Origin: DASUSH01 sp963785155 | GTDB lineage: Bacteria > Actinomycetota > Thermoleophilia > Solirubrobacterales > 70-9 | Reading direction: 5' to 3' | DNA: 64,000 nucleotides | NCBI GenBank assembly: GCA_963785155.1 | Contig: CAWAUB010000007.1 | Coordinates: forward strand, 558,001-622,000 | Shown here: piece by piece, positions 9,153 to 17,421 of the stretch | Position numbering within the stretch: the first letter of the stretch is position 1 | Layout of the letters: each line of letters begins with the position of its first letter | Program-made: the position numbers and the translations under genes | The notes under the pieces: generated by a model | What the model saw: the letters and a program-made list of their open reading frames with translations, nothing else | Databases searched by the model: none | What the model was told of the DNA's origin: nothing

Positions 9153-9599
9153 TCAGACGAAGTCGTCGCCGTAGACGGTCAGCGCGTAGATCACCAGGGC
9201 GTCGATGATCATGATGATCACGGACCAGATGGGGTAGGCGGGGATGAAGAAGAGGTGGACAACCATGTTGAAGCCGGCGAGCAGCATGCCGCCGACCTGA
9301 CCCATCACCGAGCGGCGGAAGATCAGCGCCGAGGTGAACAGCTGGAGCCCGCCAAAGCCGATCAGGATCATGCCCCAGGCAGTGAGGTCGCCGAAGAAGA
9401 GGTCGTTCTCGGCGAACTTGGCGTCTCCCGCGAGGGCCGCGACGCCGGCGATCACGTTGAAAGCGCCGAGGAGGAGGAAGAGGACGCCGGCGAAGCCGGT
9501 CCATCCGGCGAAGGCCGAGGTCGGGGCCGGGGTTGTTTCGTGTGAAATGCGCGCCGCTTCGTTCGCGGGCGATCGGTGGACGGACGATTTGTGAGCCAT
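9153..9599 (-). CDS. DUF7144-like membrane protein, copy 1
   Basis: A 148-residue integral membrane protein. About 30 polar residues are followed by four hydrophobic segments. The first begins GWTGFAGVLFLLLGAFNVIA and the last ends IIMIIDALVIYALTVYG, a pattern I associate with the DUF7144 family; the function is unknown. The start at 9599 is chosen over longer frames because a minus-strand TAGGGT box (9608-9613) lies 8 nt upstream and no Shine-Dalgarno site is present, so the transcript is probably leaderless. It converges with the secreted protein gene, leaving only 4 bases between the stops. Confidence 0.75.
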   Translation of the reverse strand: MAHKSSVHRSPANEAARISHETTPAPTSAFAGWTGFAGVLFLLLGAFNVIAGVAALAGDAKFAENDLFFGDLTAWGMILIGFGGLQLFTSALIFRRSVMGQVGGMLLAGFNMVVHLFFIPAYPIWSVIIMIIDALVIYALTVYGDDFV

Positions 9600-9714
9600 C
9601 GTGCAGGACCCTACCCGCAAGGGGTCATTCGATCGGTTGATCTGGCTACGTAGTTCCCCGCAGACCGCATGAAATCGCCTCAAGACCACCCGTCCGCGCT
9701 CCGACGAGATTGGT

Positions 9715-10938
9715 ATGGGGAGCGAAGGCGAAGAGCGAGACGCGACTGCCGCGTCTGAGGAGGCGCGGGTCAGAGAGTCGTTCCGCCGCGAGTCGAAGCG
9801 GAACACGAGGACGACGGCGATCTCCGCCGGGCTGATCGCGGTCGTCGCCTTCCCGCTCTGGGCCGGTTTCGACTACCTGGTCGAGCCGTCCAACGCCGCC
9901 GACTTCGCCCTGCTGCGGCTTCTTTTCGATATCCCGATCGCGCTGCTTCTGGCCGCGCTGGTCAGCCCACTCGGCGGGCGCTACCCGGAGCAGCTGATGC
10001 TCGGGATGCTCCTCCTCGTCGAGGTCTCGATCGCGATCATGATCTCGCGGGTCGACGATGCCTACGCGCCGTACGCGCTGGGGATGTCGCTCGCGATCTA
10101 CGCGACCGCGTTCCTGATCGTCTGGCCGTGGAAGTACACGGCGGCGGTCGTGGGGATCAGCCTCTCGGCGCTCGCGCTTGCGATCGGCACCGCTCCGGAC
10201 ACCCTCGATGACTCGGCGCTCGCAACCCTTGCCTTCTATCTGTCGACGGCGTCGATCCTCGCGCTCGTCGCGTCGATCCATCGCGAGCGGCTTGCCTGGC
10301 GGGAGTTCCAGGGCCGGTGGGCGCTGGAGCGCGAGCAGGAGCGCAGCCGCGACCTGAACAAGCGACTCGAGCGGCTCAGCCGCGAGGATCCGCTCACCGG
10401 CCTTGCCAACCGTCGTTCGTGGGACGAGGTGCTCGAGCGCGAGTTCGCCCGGGCCGGGCGAGCCGGGCTGCCTCTTTCGGTGCTGATCTGCGACATCGAT
10501 CGGTTCAAGGCGGTCAACGACCGTCGCGGGCACGCGACCGGCGATCGATTGCTCGAGACGGTCGCGGGTGTGCTCGTGCGCCGGGTGCGGACCGGCGACC
10601 TGGTTGCCCGGATCGGTGGAGACGAGTTCGCGATCCTCTGCGCCGACACCGACCTCGAGGGCGCGGCTGCGCTCGCCGAGCAATTGCGGCGGCGGATCGA
10701 GTCGACGAACTTCCCGGAGTGCCCCGACGAGGTGACGACGATCTCGATCGGGGTGGCCGAACGCCGCGCCGACGACCTCTCGCAGCGCGAGACGATGGAG
10801 CGTGCCGACACCAGGCTCTATGCCGCGAAGCGGCGACGCAACGCGGTCGGCGCCGGGGAGCGCACGCCGGTCCCAGAGGCGGACGAGTTCTGGGCCGGCC
10901 GTGCCGGGGGAGAACCCGGCCCGGCTACTGGTACATGA
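9715..10938 (+). CDS. Membrane-bound diguanylate cyclase, copy 1
   Basis: A 407-residue GGDEF protein that should make cyclic di-GMP from two GTP. Residues about 30-200 form about six membrane helices (MASE-like, ligand unknown). A short coiled region rich in Arg/Glu connects to the GGDEF domain at about 225-390. The active-site motif RIGGDEF is intact, and RTGD five residues before it is a complete inhibitory I-site (RxxD), so product feedback is expected. DPLTGLANRR and the DIDRFKAVND metal loop are present. The last 14 bases overlap the convergent gene. The paralogue at 14338 keeps all these motifs. Confidence 0.88.
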   Translation: MGSEGEERDATAASEEARVRESFRRESKRNTRTTAISAGLIAVVAFPLWAGFDYLVEPSNAADFALLRLLFDIPIALLLAALVSPLGGRYPEQLMLGMLLLVEVSIAIMISRVDDAYAPYALGMSLAIYATAFLIVWPWKYTAAVVGISLSALALAIGTAPDTLDDSALATLAFYLSTASILALVASIHRERLAWREFQGRWALEREQERSRDLNKRLERLSREDPLTGLANRRSWDEVLEREFARAGRAGLPLSVLICDIDRFKAVNDRRGHATGDRLLETVAGVLVRRVRTGDLVARIGGDEFAILCADTDLEGAAALAEQLRRRIESTNFPECPDEVTTISIGVAERRADDLSQRETMERADTRLYAAKRRRNAVGAGERTPVPEADEFWAGRAGGEPGPATGT

Positions 10939-11902
10939 CGTAGTCGGGCGCCGGCCGCAGCTCCGCGATCGTGCGGAAGCCCATCACCGGTGTGTCGCGC
11001 GAGACGAAGATCGAGAAGCCGTTGAAGAGGCCCCGCTCGGCGAGGTTCTCGTAGCCGGCGATCTTCGGGCCCGGACTGCCGATGCCGTCGAAGTTGAGGG
11101 TCACCGCCACCTCGTCGCCACGCTGGGCGACGGCGCCGCGCTTGCGAACGCTGCCCTCACGGAACTGGTGGATGTAGAGGGCCTTCTGCGGCAGGCCGTT
11201 GTCGCGGACGATTCGCCGCAGGTACGCCGAAATGCGGTTCAGCTCCTTCGCCTTGACCTTGCCGGTGGTGGTCCCGGGGACGCCCCGGCGGCCGACGTTC
11301 CACTCCGGGTCGAGGGCGACGTCCACGTCGGGTTCGACCAGCCATTGGTCGAGTGCCTTCACCTCGTCGAGGAAGGTCGCTCGCCCAGGCTGGATGTCGA
11401 GGATCAGCCGGCCGCCGGCGGCGCGGACGGCTTCGAGGTAGGCGGCGATCAGGTCCGGGCTCTGGCGGGTCCGGTAGAGGCCACTCGGTCCGGGGTCGGC
11501 GTTGGCGACGGTCGCGATCAGGTCGATCCCGGCTTGGGCGGGGCGGGGGTCGACCTCGCCGAAGCGGGTGGCGAGCCGGACCGCCTCGCCGGCCGCGTTC
11601 GACGGCGTCCGCTTGCCGACGATGGTCGCGCTCAGCTGTGGCGCGCCGTAAACGGCCGCAACCCGTGTCTCGGGGAAGAGGCGTGGAGTGAGGGTGGGGT
11701 CGCCGCGGCGGGATGCGGCGGGAGCCGGGGCGCGCCTCGCCGCGGGCGCACCGATGGCGGCCTCGAGCGGGACGTCGATCTGGTCGTGTGAAGGCGGGGC
11801 GGAAGGCGTAGCGGCGGCTGCCGGTCCGGCGCCGAGGAGGAGTGAGAGCGTCAGGGTGATGAGCGGCGGCGCCAGGCGTCCCGCCCGCGACGAGGTGCGC
11901 AC
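10925..11902 (-). CDS. Uncharacterised secreted protein, copy 1
   Basis: A 325-residue protein with a signal peptide (hydrophobic LAPPLITLTLSLLLGAG, then Ala-rich). A Pro/Ala linker is followed by a globular part with segments such as LILDIQPGRATFLDEVKAL and DVALDPEWNVG, suggesting a TIM-barrel-like fold. I do not recognise the family. GTG 11902 is chosen over a longer frame because the signal peptide begins there and a minus-strand TACCCT box (11909-11914) lies 6 nt upstream, a leaderless arrangement. It is divergent from the NTF2-like gene and overlaps the cyclase tail by 14 bases. It ends APDYVMYQ. Confidence 0.7.
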   Translation of the reverse strand: MRTSSRAGRLAPPLITLTLSLLLGAGPAAAATPSAPPSHDQIDVPLEAAIGAPAARRAPAPAASRRGDPTLTPRLFPETRVAAVYGAPQLSATIVGKRTPSNAAGEAVRLATRFGEVDPRPAQAGIDLIATVANADPGPSGLYRTRQSPDLIAAYLEAVRAAGGRLILDIQPGRATFLDEVKALDQWLVEPDVDVALDPEWNVGRRGVPGTTTGKVKAKELNRISAYLRRIVRDNGLPQKALYIHQFREGSVRKRGAVAQRGDEVAVTLNFDGIGSPGPKIAGYENLAERGLFNGFSIFVSRDTPVMGFRTIAELRPAPDYVMYQ

Positions 11903-11932
11903 CCGCCGAGGGTAGTAAGACTCCCTGAAGGA

Positions 11933-12361
11933 ATGGACAAGGAGGCCTTCAAGCGGTGGATCGCGGACTACGAGCGCGCGTGGCGCTCGGCTGGGACGTC
12001 CACGCTCGCGGAGCTCTTCAGCGAGGGGGCGAGGTATTCGACCGCGCCCTTCGAGGCGCCACACGTCGGCCTCGACGCGATCGCGGAGCTCTGGGAGGAG
12101 GAGCGGGAGGGTCCCGACGAGGTCTTCGCGATGAACTCCGAGCTTGTCGCCGTGGAAGATGAGACGGGGGTTGCCCGCGTGGAGGTCGCCTACGGCGATC
12201 CCGTCGAGCGCACCTACCGGGACATCTGGATCATCCGACTGGACGCCGATGGCCGCTGCGCCCATTTCGAAGAATGGCCGTTCTGGCCGGACGGCGAAGA
12301 CGGCACATATCGTCCCGGTCCCGAAACCGATCCGAGCACCGAGGAGGACGAAGATGCTTGA
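11933..12361 (+). CDS. NTF2/SnoaL-like protein, copy 1
   Basis: A 142-residue protein with the NTF2-like pattern: an N-terminal helix with YERAWRS, then AELFSEGARYSTAPF, a helix with DAIAELWEEER, and strands ending DIWIIRLDADGRCAHFEEW. Members bind small hydrophobic ligands or act as simple isomerases or hydrolases. The substrate cannot be told from sequence. A GAAGGA site is next to the ATG. The stop overlaps the start of the pentad-repeat gene (ATGCTTGA), so the two are probably translated together. Confidence 0.72.
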   Translation: MDKEAFKRWIADYERAWRSAGTSTLAELFSEGARYSTAPFEAPHVGLDAIAELWEEEREGPDEVFAMNSELVAVEDETGVARVEVAYGDPVERTYRDIWIIRLDADGRCAHFEEWPFWPDGEDGTYRPGPETDPSTEEDEDA

Positions 12362-12617
12362 CCGCCTGCCGTTTCGCAGCGAACCCAACGAGTACGTCGG
12401 CAAGAAGGGGGTCAGTGCCGGCGCGGCAGCAATCGGCGCACAGGCGGTCGGGGCCTTCGCCCTCGGAGCGTTCGCCGTCGGCGCCGTCGCCATCGGAGCC
12501 CTGGCGATCGGCAAGCTCTCCCTTGGCACGGCGGAGATCGAGGAGCTGAAGATCGGCGAGCTCGAGGTCGACCGGCTGAAGGTGCGCGAGCTCGAGGTGG
12601 CGGAGCCACCCTCCTAG
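12354..12617 (+). CDS. Small pentad-repeat protein, copy 1
   Basis: An 87-residue protein whose residues about 25-83 are about twelve consecutive five-residue units. The early units are A-(I/V/L)-G-A-x (AIGAQ, AVGAF, ALGAF). The later units are charged (EIEEL, KIGEL, EVDRL, KVREL). This regular period suggests a right-handed beta-helix like pentapeptide-repeat proteins, although the residues at each position differ from the classical A(D/N)Lxx. GAGGAGG at 12341-12347 is a good ribosome binding site. It overlaps the NTF2-like gene by 8 bases. The function is unknown; copy 2 (16979) keeps the pattern. Confidence 0.7.
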   Translation: MLDRLPFRSEPNEYVGKKGVSAGAAAIGAQAVGAFALGAFAVGAVAIGALAIGKLSLGTAEIEELKIGELEVDRLKVRELEVAEPPS

Positions 12618-12623
12618 TCTAAC

Positions 12624-12639
12624 GCGCCCGGCAGGACTC
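12624..12639 (-). other. tRNA-Arg 3' end fragment at the duplication junction
   Basis: Sixteen bases match the 3' end of the tRNA-Arg gene at 17247-17262 with one mismatch. They sit directly at the point where copy 1 ends and the truncated start of copy 2 begins. This places the breakpoint inside the tRNA gene. Confidence 0.8.
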
Positions 12640-13769
12640 ACCGCCTCGGCGTTCCCGAAGACGGCTGACACCTGCACCGGCGCGAGTCGTGAATCCGGGC
12701 GGCACCTGCACCTTCAGGATCGCGTTCACGCCCGCGACCGTCGGGGCCGAAGGATGCGTCGATCTTCCTGATTTCGAACACGCCCTCGCCGGTGACCCTG
12801 GTTGGCCTGCGCGGGGAGGGCTTCAACTCACCCAACGTCGCCGCGGTCGTGGCGGGTATTCCGGAGGTGGGACGAACCCTTGATTGCGTGACGTCGAACG
12901 TGAGCGGGGCACTCGATTTCAGGTGGCTGCGCGACGGTGAGCCCATCGAGGGTGCACGGGGGTCGAGCTACCGGCCGACGAACGCGGATTTCGCTTCCAG
13001 CTTGTCGTGTGAGGTGACCGCTTCGAACCCGGTCGGCACGGTTACCGTCGAATCCGCGAAGACGATCGCGGTCGCCCCTCGCGACCTCAGCGGCGATCCG
13101 CGATCGCTCGTCAACCAGCCTTCCTGTCGCGTCGTTGGCATCGATCCGATCCCGGGGGTTCAGGTCACGGGCACCGATCCGGCGACCCCGGACTCTCCGC
13201 TGACGTTCACGTCCTCGGACGAGATCGATGTCACGCTCGGGAGCCTCCCCACAAAGACGGGGACGCGCGTGCGTTTCACGCCTCGCGAACTGGCAGCGCT
13301 CGATGACGGGCCGCACGACGTCGTCGTCGACGGCGAGTCAAGAAATGCCGTTCTCGCCCCGTGCCGGCTCAGCACTCAGGTCAACGGCTCACCGAAGACG
13401 CGAACGATCTACGCGATCTCGGCTGCGACGGGAATCGAGTCCGGCTCGATCGAAACGCCCGATCTGAGGATCAAGAAGTCCGGGGGGAGGCTCACCGGGC
13501 AAGCGACGGTGTCGAGCTTCGACGAGCCAGTGACCCAGTTCCAGCTGAGCGGCAGGACGACGAACTACAACGGAATAACGCTGAAGGCCACGAAGCACGG
13601 CATAGAGGTCTCCGGCCTTCCGGTCGACACCGGCGCTGTCCAGGTCCGGTTCCGCAATCGGACGGTTGGCGGTCGCGGCGGCACAGCGCAGGCGAGAGCC
13701 ACGCTTCGAAGCACGGAGCGCGGAAGCGGTGGCCAGGCCGTGGCGAACGTGCAGAGCGCCTGGAAGTAG
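12640..13769 (+). pseudogene. Truncated duplicate of the choice-of-anchor D protein
   Basis: This matches 8021-9148 but lacks the signal peptide and first half. Two extra bases (near 12687 and 12750) shift the frame. From 12792 the frame is open to 13769 and nearly identical in protein sequence to copy 1, including the Ig-like module and C-terminus. With no start signal or export signal it is most likely a duplication remnant. Confidence 0.8.
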
Positions 13770-13773
13770 GCGC

Positions 13774-14222
13774 TCAGACGAAGTCGTCGCCGTAGATGGT
13801 CAGCGCGTAGATCACCAGCGCGTCGATGATCATGATGATCACGGACCAGATGGGGTAGGCGGGGATGAAGAAGAGGTGGGCGACCATGTTGAAGCCGGCG
13901 AGCAGCATGCCGCCGACCTGACCCATCACCGAGCGGCGGAAGATCAGCGCCGAGGTGAACAGCTGGAGCCCCCGAAGCCGATCAGGATCATGCCCCAGGC
14001 TGTGAGGTCGCCAAAGAAGAGGTCGTTCTCGGCGAACTTGGCGTCTCCCGCAAGGGCCGCGACGCCGGCGATCACATTGAAGGCGCCGAGGAGGAGGAAG
14101 AGGACGCCGGCGAATCCCGTCCAACCGGAGAGAGCCGTGTTGGGGGCTGCCCTGGTCGTTTCGTGTGAACTGCGCGCCGCCTCGTTCGCGGGCGATCGGT
14201 GGACGGACGATTTGTGAGCCAT
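13774..14222 (-). pseudogene. DUF7144-like membrane protein, copy 2 (one base missing)
   Basis: A duplicate of the gene at 9153. The N-terminal segment has one extra residue relative to copy 1. One base is missing near 13969, in the run of Cs where copy 1 reads CCCGCCAAAG, so the last two membrane segments fall into another frame. Both halves otherwise keep the family sequence. This may be a sequencing error in a C-run or a true inactivation. Confidence 0.65.
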
Positions 14223-14337
14223 CGTGCGGGACCCTACCCGCACGGGGTCATTCGATCGGTTGATCGGGCTACGTAGTTCCCCGCAGACCGGGTGAAATCG
14301 CCTCAAGACCACCCGTCCGCACTCCGACGAGATTGGT

Positions 14338-15561
14338 ATGGGGAGCGAAGGCGAAGAGCGAGACGCGACTGCCGCGTCCGAGGAGGCGCGGGTCAAAGCG
14401 TCGTTCCGCCGCGAGTCGAAGCGGAACACGAGGACGACGGCGATCTCCGCCGGACTGATTGCGGTCGTCGTCTTCCCGCTCTGGGCCGGGTTCGATTACC
14501 TGGTCGAACCGTCCAACGCCGCCGACTTCGCCCTGCTGCGGCTTCTTTTCGACATCCCGATCGCGCTGCTCCTCGCCGCGCTGATCAGCCCACTCGGCGG
14601 GCGCTACCCGGAGCAGCTGTTGCTCGGGATGTTCCTCCTGGTCGAGATCTCGATCGCGATCATGATCTCGCGGGTCGACGATGCCTACGCGCCGTATGCA
14701 CTGGGGATGTCGCTCGCGATCTACGCGACCGCGTTCCTGATCGTCTGGCCGTGGAAGTACACGGCGGCGGTCGTGGGGGTCAGCCTCTCAGCGCTTGCGC
14801 TCGCGATTGCCACCGCTCCGGACACCCTCGACGATTCGGCGCTCGCGACCCTTGCCTTCTATCTATCGACCGCGTCGATCCTCGCGCTCGTCGCATCGAT
14901 CCATCGCGAGCGGCTTGCCTGGCGGGAGTTCCAGGGCCGTTGGGCGCTGGAGCGCGAGCAGGAGCACAGCCGCGACCTGAACAAGCGACTCGAGCGGCTC
15001 AGCCGTGAGGATCCGCTGACGGGCCTCGCGAACCGTCGTTCCTGGGATGAGGCGCTCGATCGCGAGTTCGCCCGCGCCGGGCGTGCGGGGTTGCCCCTCT
15101 CGGTGCTGATCGCCGACATCGACCGGTTCAAGGCGGTCAACGACCGCCGCGGGCACGCGATCGGCGATCGATTGCTCGAAACGGTCGCGGGCGTGCTCGT
15201 GCGCCGGGTGCGGACCGGCGACCTGGTTGCCCGGATCGGCGGCGACGAATTCGCGATCCTCTGCGCCGACACCGACCTCGAGGGCGCGGCTGCCCTCGCC
15301 GAGCAATTGCGGCGGCGGATCGAGTCGACGAACTTCCCGGAGTGCCCCGACGAGGTGACGACGATCTCGATCGGGGTGGCCGAACGCCGCGCCGACGACC
15401 TCTCGCAGCGCGAGACGATGGAGCGCGCCGACACCAGGCTCTATGCCGCGAAGCGGCGACGCAACGCGGTCGGCGCCGGGGAGCGGACGCCGGTCCCAGA
15501 GGCGGAGGAGTTCTGGGCCGGCCGTGCCGGGGGAGAACCCGGCCCGGCTACTGGTACATGA
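14338..15561 (+). CDS. Membrane-bound diguanylate cyclase, copy 2
   Basis: A 407-residue paralogue of the cyclase at 9715, differing at about 15 residues, mostly conservative (for example A/V and V/I in membrane helices). The GGDEF active site, the RTGD inhibitory site five residues upstream and the metal-binding DIDRFKAVND loop are all kept, so it should be active. The C257A, T273I and R210H type changes fall in the linker and GGDEF surface. The start context and the 14-base overlap with the convergent gene are the same as in copy 1. Confidence 0.88.
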   Translation: MGSEGEERDATAASEEARVKASFRRESKRNTRTTAISAGLIAVVVFPLWAGFDYLVEPSNAADFALLRLLFDIPIALLLAALISPLGGRYPEQLLLGMFLLVEISIAIMISRVDDAYAPYALGMSLAIYATAFLIVWPWKYTAAVVGVSLSALALAIATAPDTLDDSALATLAFYLSTASILALVASIHRERLAWREFQGRWALEREQEHSRDLNKRLERLSREDPLTGLANRRSWDEALDREFARAGRAGLPLSVLIADIDRFKAVNDRRGHAIGDRLLETVAGVLVRRVRTGDLVARIGGDEFAILCADTDLEGAAALAEQLRRRIESTNFPECPDEVTTISIGVAERRADDLSQRETMERADTRLYAAKRRRNAVGAGERTPVPEAEEFWAGRAGGEPGPATGT

Positions 15562-16525
15562 CGTAGTCGGGCGCAGGCCGGAGCTCCGCGATCGTCCGGA
15601 AGCCCATCACCGGTGTGTCGCGCGAGACGAAGATCGAGAAGCCGTTGAAGAGGCCCCGCTCGGTGAGGTTCTCGTAGCCGGCGATCTTCGGGCCCGGACT
15701 GCCGATGCCGTCGAAGTTGAGGGTCACCGCCACCTCGTCGCCACGCTGGGCGACGGCGCCGCGCTTGCGAACGCTGCCCTCGCGGAACTGGTGGATGTAG
15801 AGGGCCTTCTGCGGCAGGCCGTTGTTGCGGACGATTCGCCGCAGGTACGCCGAGATGCGGTTCAGCTCCTTCGCCTTGACCTTGCCGGTGGTGGTCCCGG
15901 GGACGCCCCGGCGGCCGACGTTCCACTCGGGGTCGAGGGCGACGTCCACGTCGGGTTCGACCAGCCATTGGTCGAGCGCCTTCACCTCGTCGAGGAAGGT
16001 CGCCCGCCCGGGCTGGATGTCGAGGATCAGCCGGCCGCCGACGGCGCGGACGGCTTCGAGGTAGGCGGCGATCAGGTCCGGGCTCTGGCGGGTCCGGTAG
16101 AGGCCACTCGGTCCGGGGTCGGCGTTGGCGACGGTCGCGATCAGGTCGATCCCGGCTTGGGCGGGACGGGGGTCGACCTCGCCGAAGCGGGTGGCGAGCC
16201 GGACGGCCTCGCCGGCCGCGTTCGATGGCGTCCGCTTGCCGACGATGGTCGCGCTCAGCTGTGGCGCGCCGTAAACGGCCGCAACCCGTGTCTCGGGGAA
16301 GAGGCGTGGAGTGAGGGTGGGGTCGCCGCGGCGGGATGCGGCGGGAGCCGGGGCGCGCCGCGCCGCGGGCGCACCGATGGCAGCCTCGAGCGGGACGTCG
16401 ATCTGGTCGTGTGAAGGCGGGGCGGAAGGCGTAGCCGCGGCCGCCGGTCCGGCGCCGAGGAGGAGTGAGAACGTCAGGGTGATGAGCGGCGGCGCCAGGC
16501 GTCCCGCCCGCGACGAGGTGCGCAC
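15548..16525 (-). CDS. Uncharacterised secreted protein, copy 2
   Basis: A 325-residue duplicate of the gene at 10925, intact over its full length with a signal peptide and few substitutions. GTG 16525 has the same TACCCT box (16532-16537 on the minus strand) 6 nt upstream. The family is not recognised. Keeping two complete copies of this gene and the cyclase, while other duplicated genes are broken, suggests that both are under selection. Confidence 0.7.
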   Translation of the reverse strand: MRTSSRAGRLAPPLITLTFSLLLGAGPAAAATPSAPPSHDQIDVPLEAAIGAPAARRAPAPAASRRGDPTLTPRLFPETRVAAVYGAPQLSATIVGKRTPSNAAGEAVRLATRFGEVDPRPAQAGIDLIATVANADPGPSGLYRTRQSPDLIAAYLEAVRAVGGRLILDIQPGRATFLDEVKALDQWLVEPDVDVALDPEWNVGRRGVPGTTTGKVKAKELNRISAYLRRIVRNNGLPQKALYIHQFREGSVRKRGAVAQRGDEVAVTLNFDGIGSPGPKIAGYENLTERGLFNGFSIFVSRDTPVMGFRTIAELRPAPDYVMYQ

Positions 16526-16555
16526 GCGCCGAGGGTAGTAAGACTCCCTGAAGGA

Positions 16556-16986
16556 ATGGACAAGGAAACTTTCGAGCGGTGGATCGCGGACTACGAGCGC
16601 GCGTGGCGCTCGGCTGGGACGTCCACGCTCGCGGAGCTCTTCAGCCAGGAGGCGACGTATTCGACCGCGCCCTTCGAGGCGCCACACGTGCGGCCTCGAC
16701 GCGATCGCGGAGCTCTGGGAGGAGGAGCGGGAGGGTCACGACGAGGTCTTCGCGATGAACGCCGAGCTCGTCGCCGTGGAAGGCGAGACGGCGGTCGCCC
16801 GCGTTGAGGTCGCCTACGGCGACCCCGTCGAGCGCACCTACCGGGACATCTGGATCATCCGACTTGGACGCCGATGGCCGCTGCGCCCACTTCGAGGAAT
16901 GGCCGTTCTGGCCGGCCGGCGACGACGGCACATATCGTCCCGGTCCCGAACCCGATCCGAGCACCGAGGAGGACGAAGATGCTTGA
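16556..16986 (+). pseudogene. NTF2/SnoaL-like protein, copy 2 (two frame breaks)
   Basis: A duplicate of 11933-12361. One extra base near 16692 (CACGTGCGGCC against CACGTCGGCC) and one near 16865 (GACTTGGACG against GACTGGACG) shift the frame, making the gene exactly two bases longer than copy 1. All segments are otherwise recognisable. The stop overlaps the pentad-repeat start as in copy 1. Confidence 0.7.
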
Positions 16987-17245
16987 CCGCCTGCCGTTTC
17001 GCAGCGAGGACGACGACTACGTCGGCAAGAAGGGGGTCAGCGCCGGCGCGGCAGCGATCGGCGCGCAGGCGGTCGGGGCCTTCGCCCTCGGAGCATTCGC
17101 GGTCGGCGCCGTTGCAATCGGAGCCCTCGCGATCGGCAAGCTCTCGCTGGGCACGGCGGAGATCGAGGAGCTGAAGATCGGCGAGCTCGAGGTCGACCGG
17201 CTGAAGGTGCGCGAGCTCGAGGTGGCCGAGCCCTCGAAGGTCTAG
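16979..17245 (+). CDS. Small pentad-repeat protein, copy 2
   Basis: An 88-residue protein, nearly the same as the one at 12354 and differing at the extreme C-terminus (ends EPSKV). The twelve five-residue units are kept without insertions or deletions. A GAGGAGG site precedes the ATG. It ends one base before the tRNA-Arg gene on the other strand. Confidence 0.7.
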   Translation: MLDRLPFRSEDDDYVGKKGVSAGAAAIGAQAVGAFALGAFAVGAVAIGALAIGKLSLGTAEIEELKIGELEVDRLKVRELEVAEPSKV

Positions 17246-17319
17246 CGCGCCCGACAGGACTCGAACCTGTGGCCTCCGCCTCCGGAGGGCGGCGCTCTAT
17301 CCAGCTGAGCTACGGGCGC
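17246..17319 (-). tRNA. tRNA-Arg (anticodon CCG)
   Basis: A cloverleaf is readable on the minus strand: acceptor GCGCCCG/CGGGCGC, D-arm GCTC...GAGC, anticodon stem CCGCC/GGCGG with loop CTCCGGA (anticodon CCG, reading CGG), and T-arm ACAGG-TTCGAGT-CCTGT. The 3' CCA is not encoded. A TAAGGT -10-like box lies 10 bases upstream. Confidence 0.93.
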
Positions 17320-17329
17320 TCGATTCACC

Positions 17330-17335
17330 ACCTTA
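17330..17335 (-). promoter_or_regulatory. -10 box of tRNA-Arg
   Basis: Minus-strand TAAGGT ends 10 bases before the tRNA 5' end. No convincing -35 is seen. The plus strand beside it also has a short inverted repeat (CCACCG/CGGTGG, about 17364-17378). Confidence 0.4.
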
Positions 17336-17421
17336 GCTCTGGATGATCATCGTTTTGCACTTTGCCACCGTGACGGTGGTGAACTGCAGAACGATCGGCT
17401 TTGGCGGCTACCGTCCCCGCC

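Larger units (their letters stand above)
8021..12639. repeat. Tandem duplication, copy 1
   Basis: This block recurs in the same order and orientation at 12640-17262, with a shift of about 4619-4625 bases. It contains the 3' half of the secreted protein gene, then the DUF7144-like, GGDEF, secreted, NTF2-like and pentad-repeat genes. It ends in 16 bases matching the 3' part of the tRNA-Arg gene. The copies are very similar but not identical, with many third-position differences, so the event is not recent. Confidence 0.9.
12640..17262. repeat. Tandem duplication, copy 2
   Basis: The second copy of the 8021-12639 block. Its left edge begins inside the secreted protein gene, with no start codon or signal peptide. 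Its right edge runs into the complete tRNA-Arg gene. Copy 2 holds two extra bases in the secreted protein remnant, one missing base in the DUF7144-like gene and two extra bases in the NTF2-like gene. The cyclase, secreted protein and pentad-repeat genes are intact. Confidence 0.9.

Noticed and set aside
8021..17262. Mobile element or prophage bounded by the tRNA
   Set aside because: No integrase, transposase, recombinase, phage gene or terminal inverted repeat was found; the event is a simple tandem duplication.
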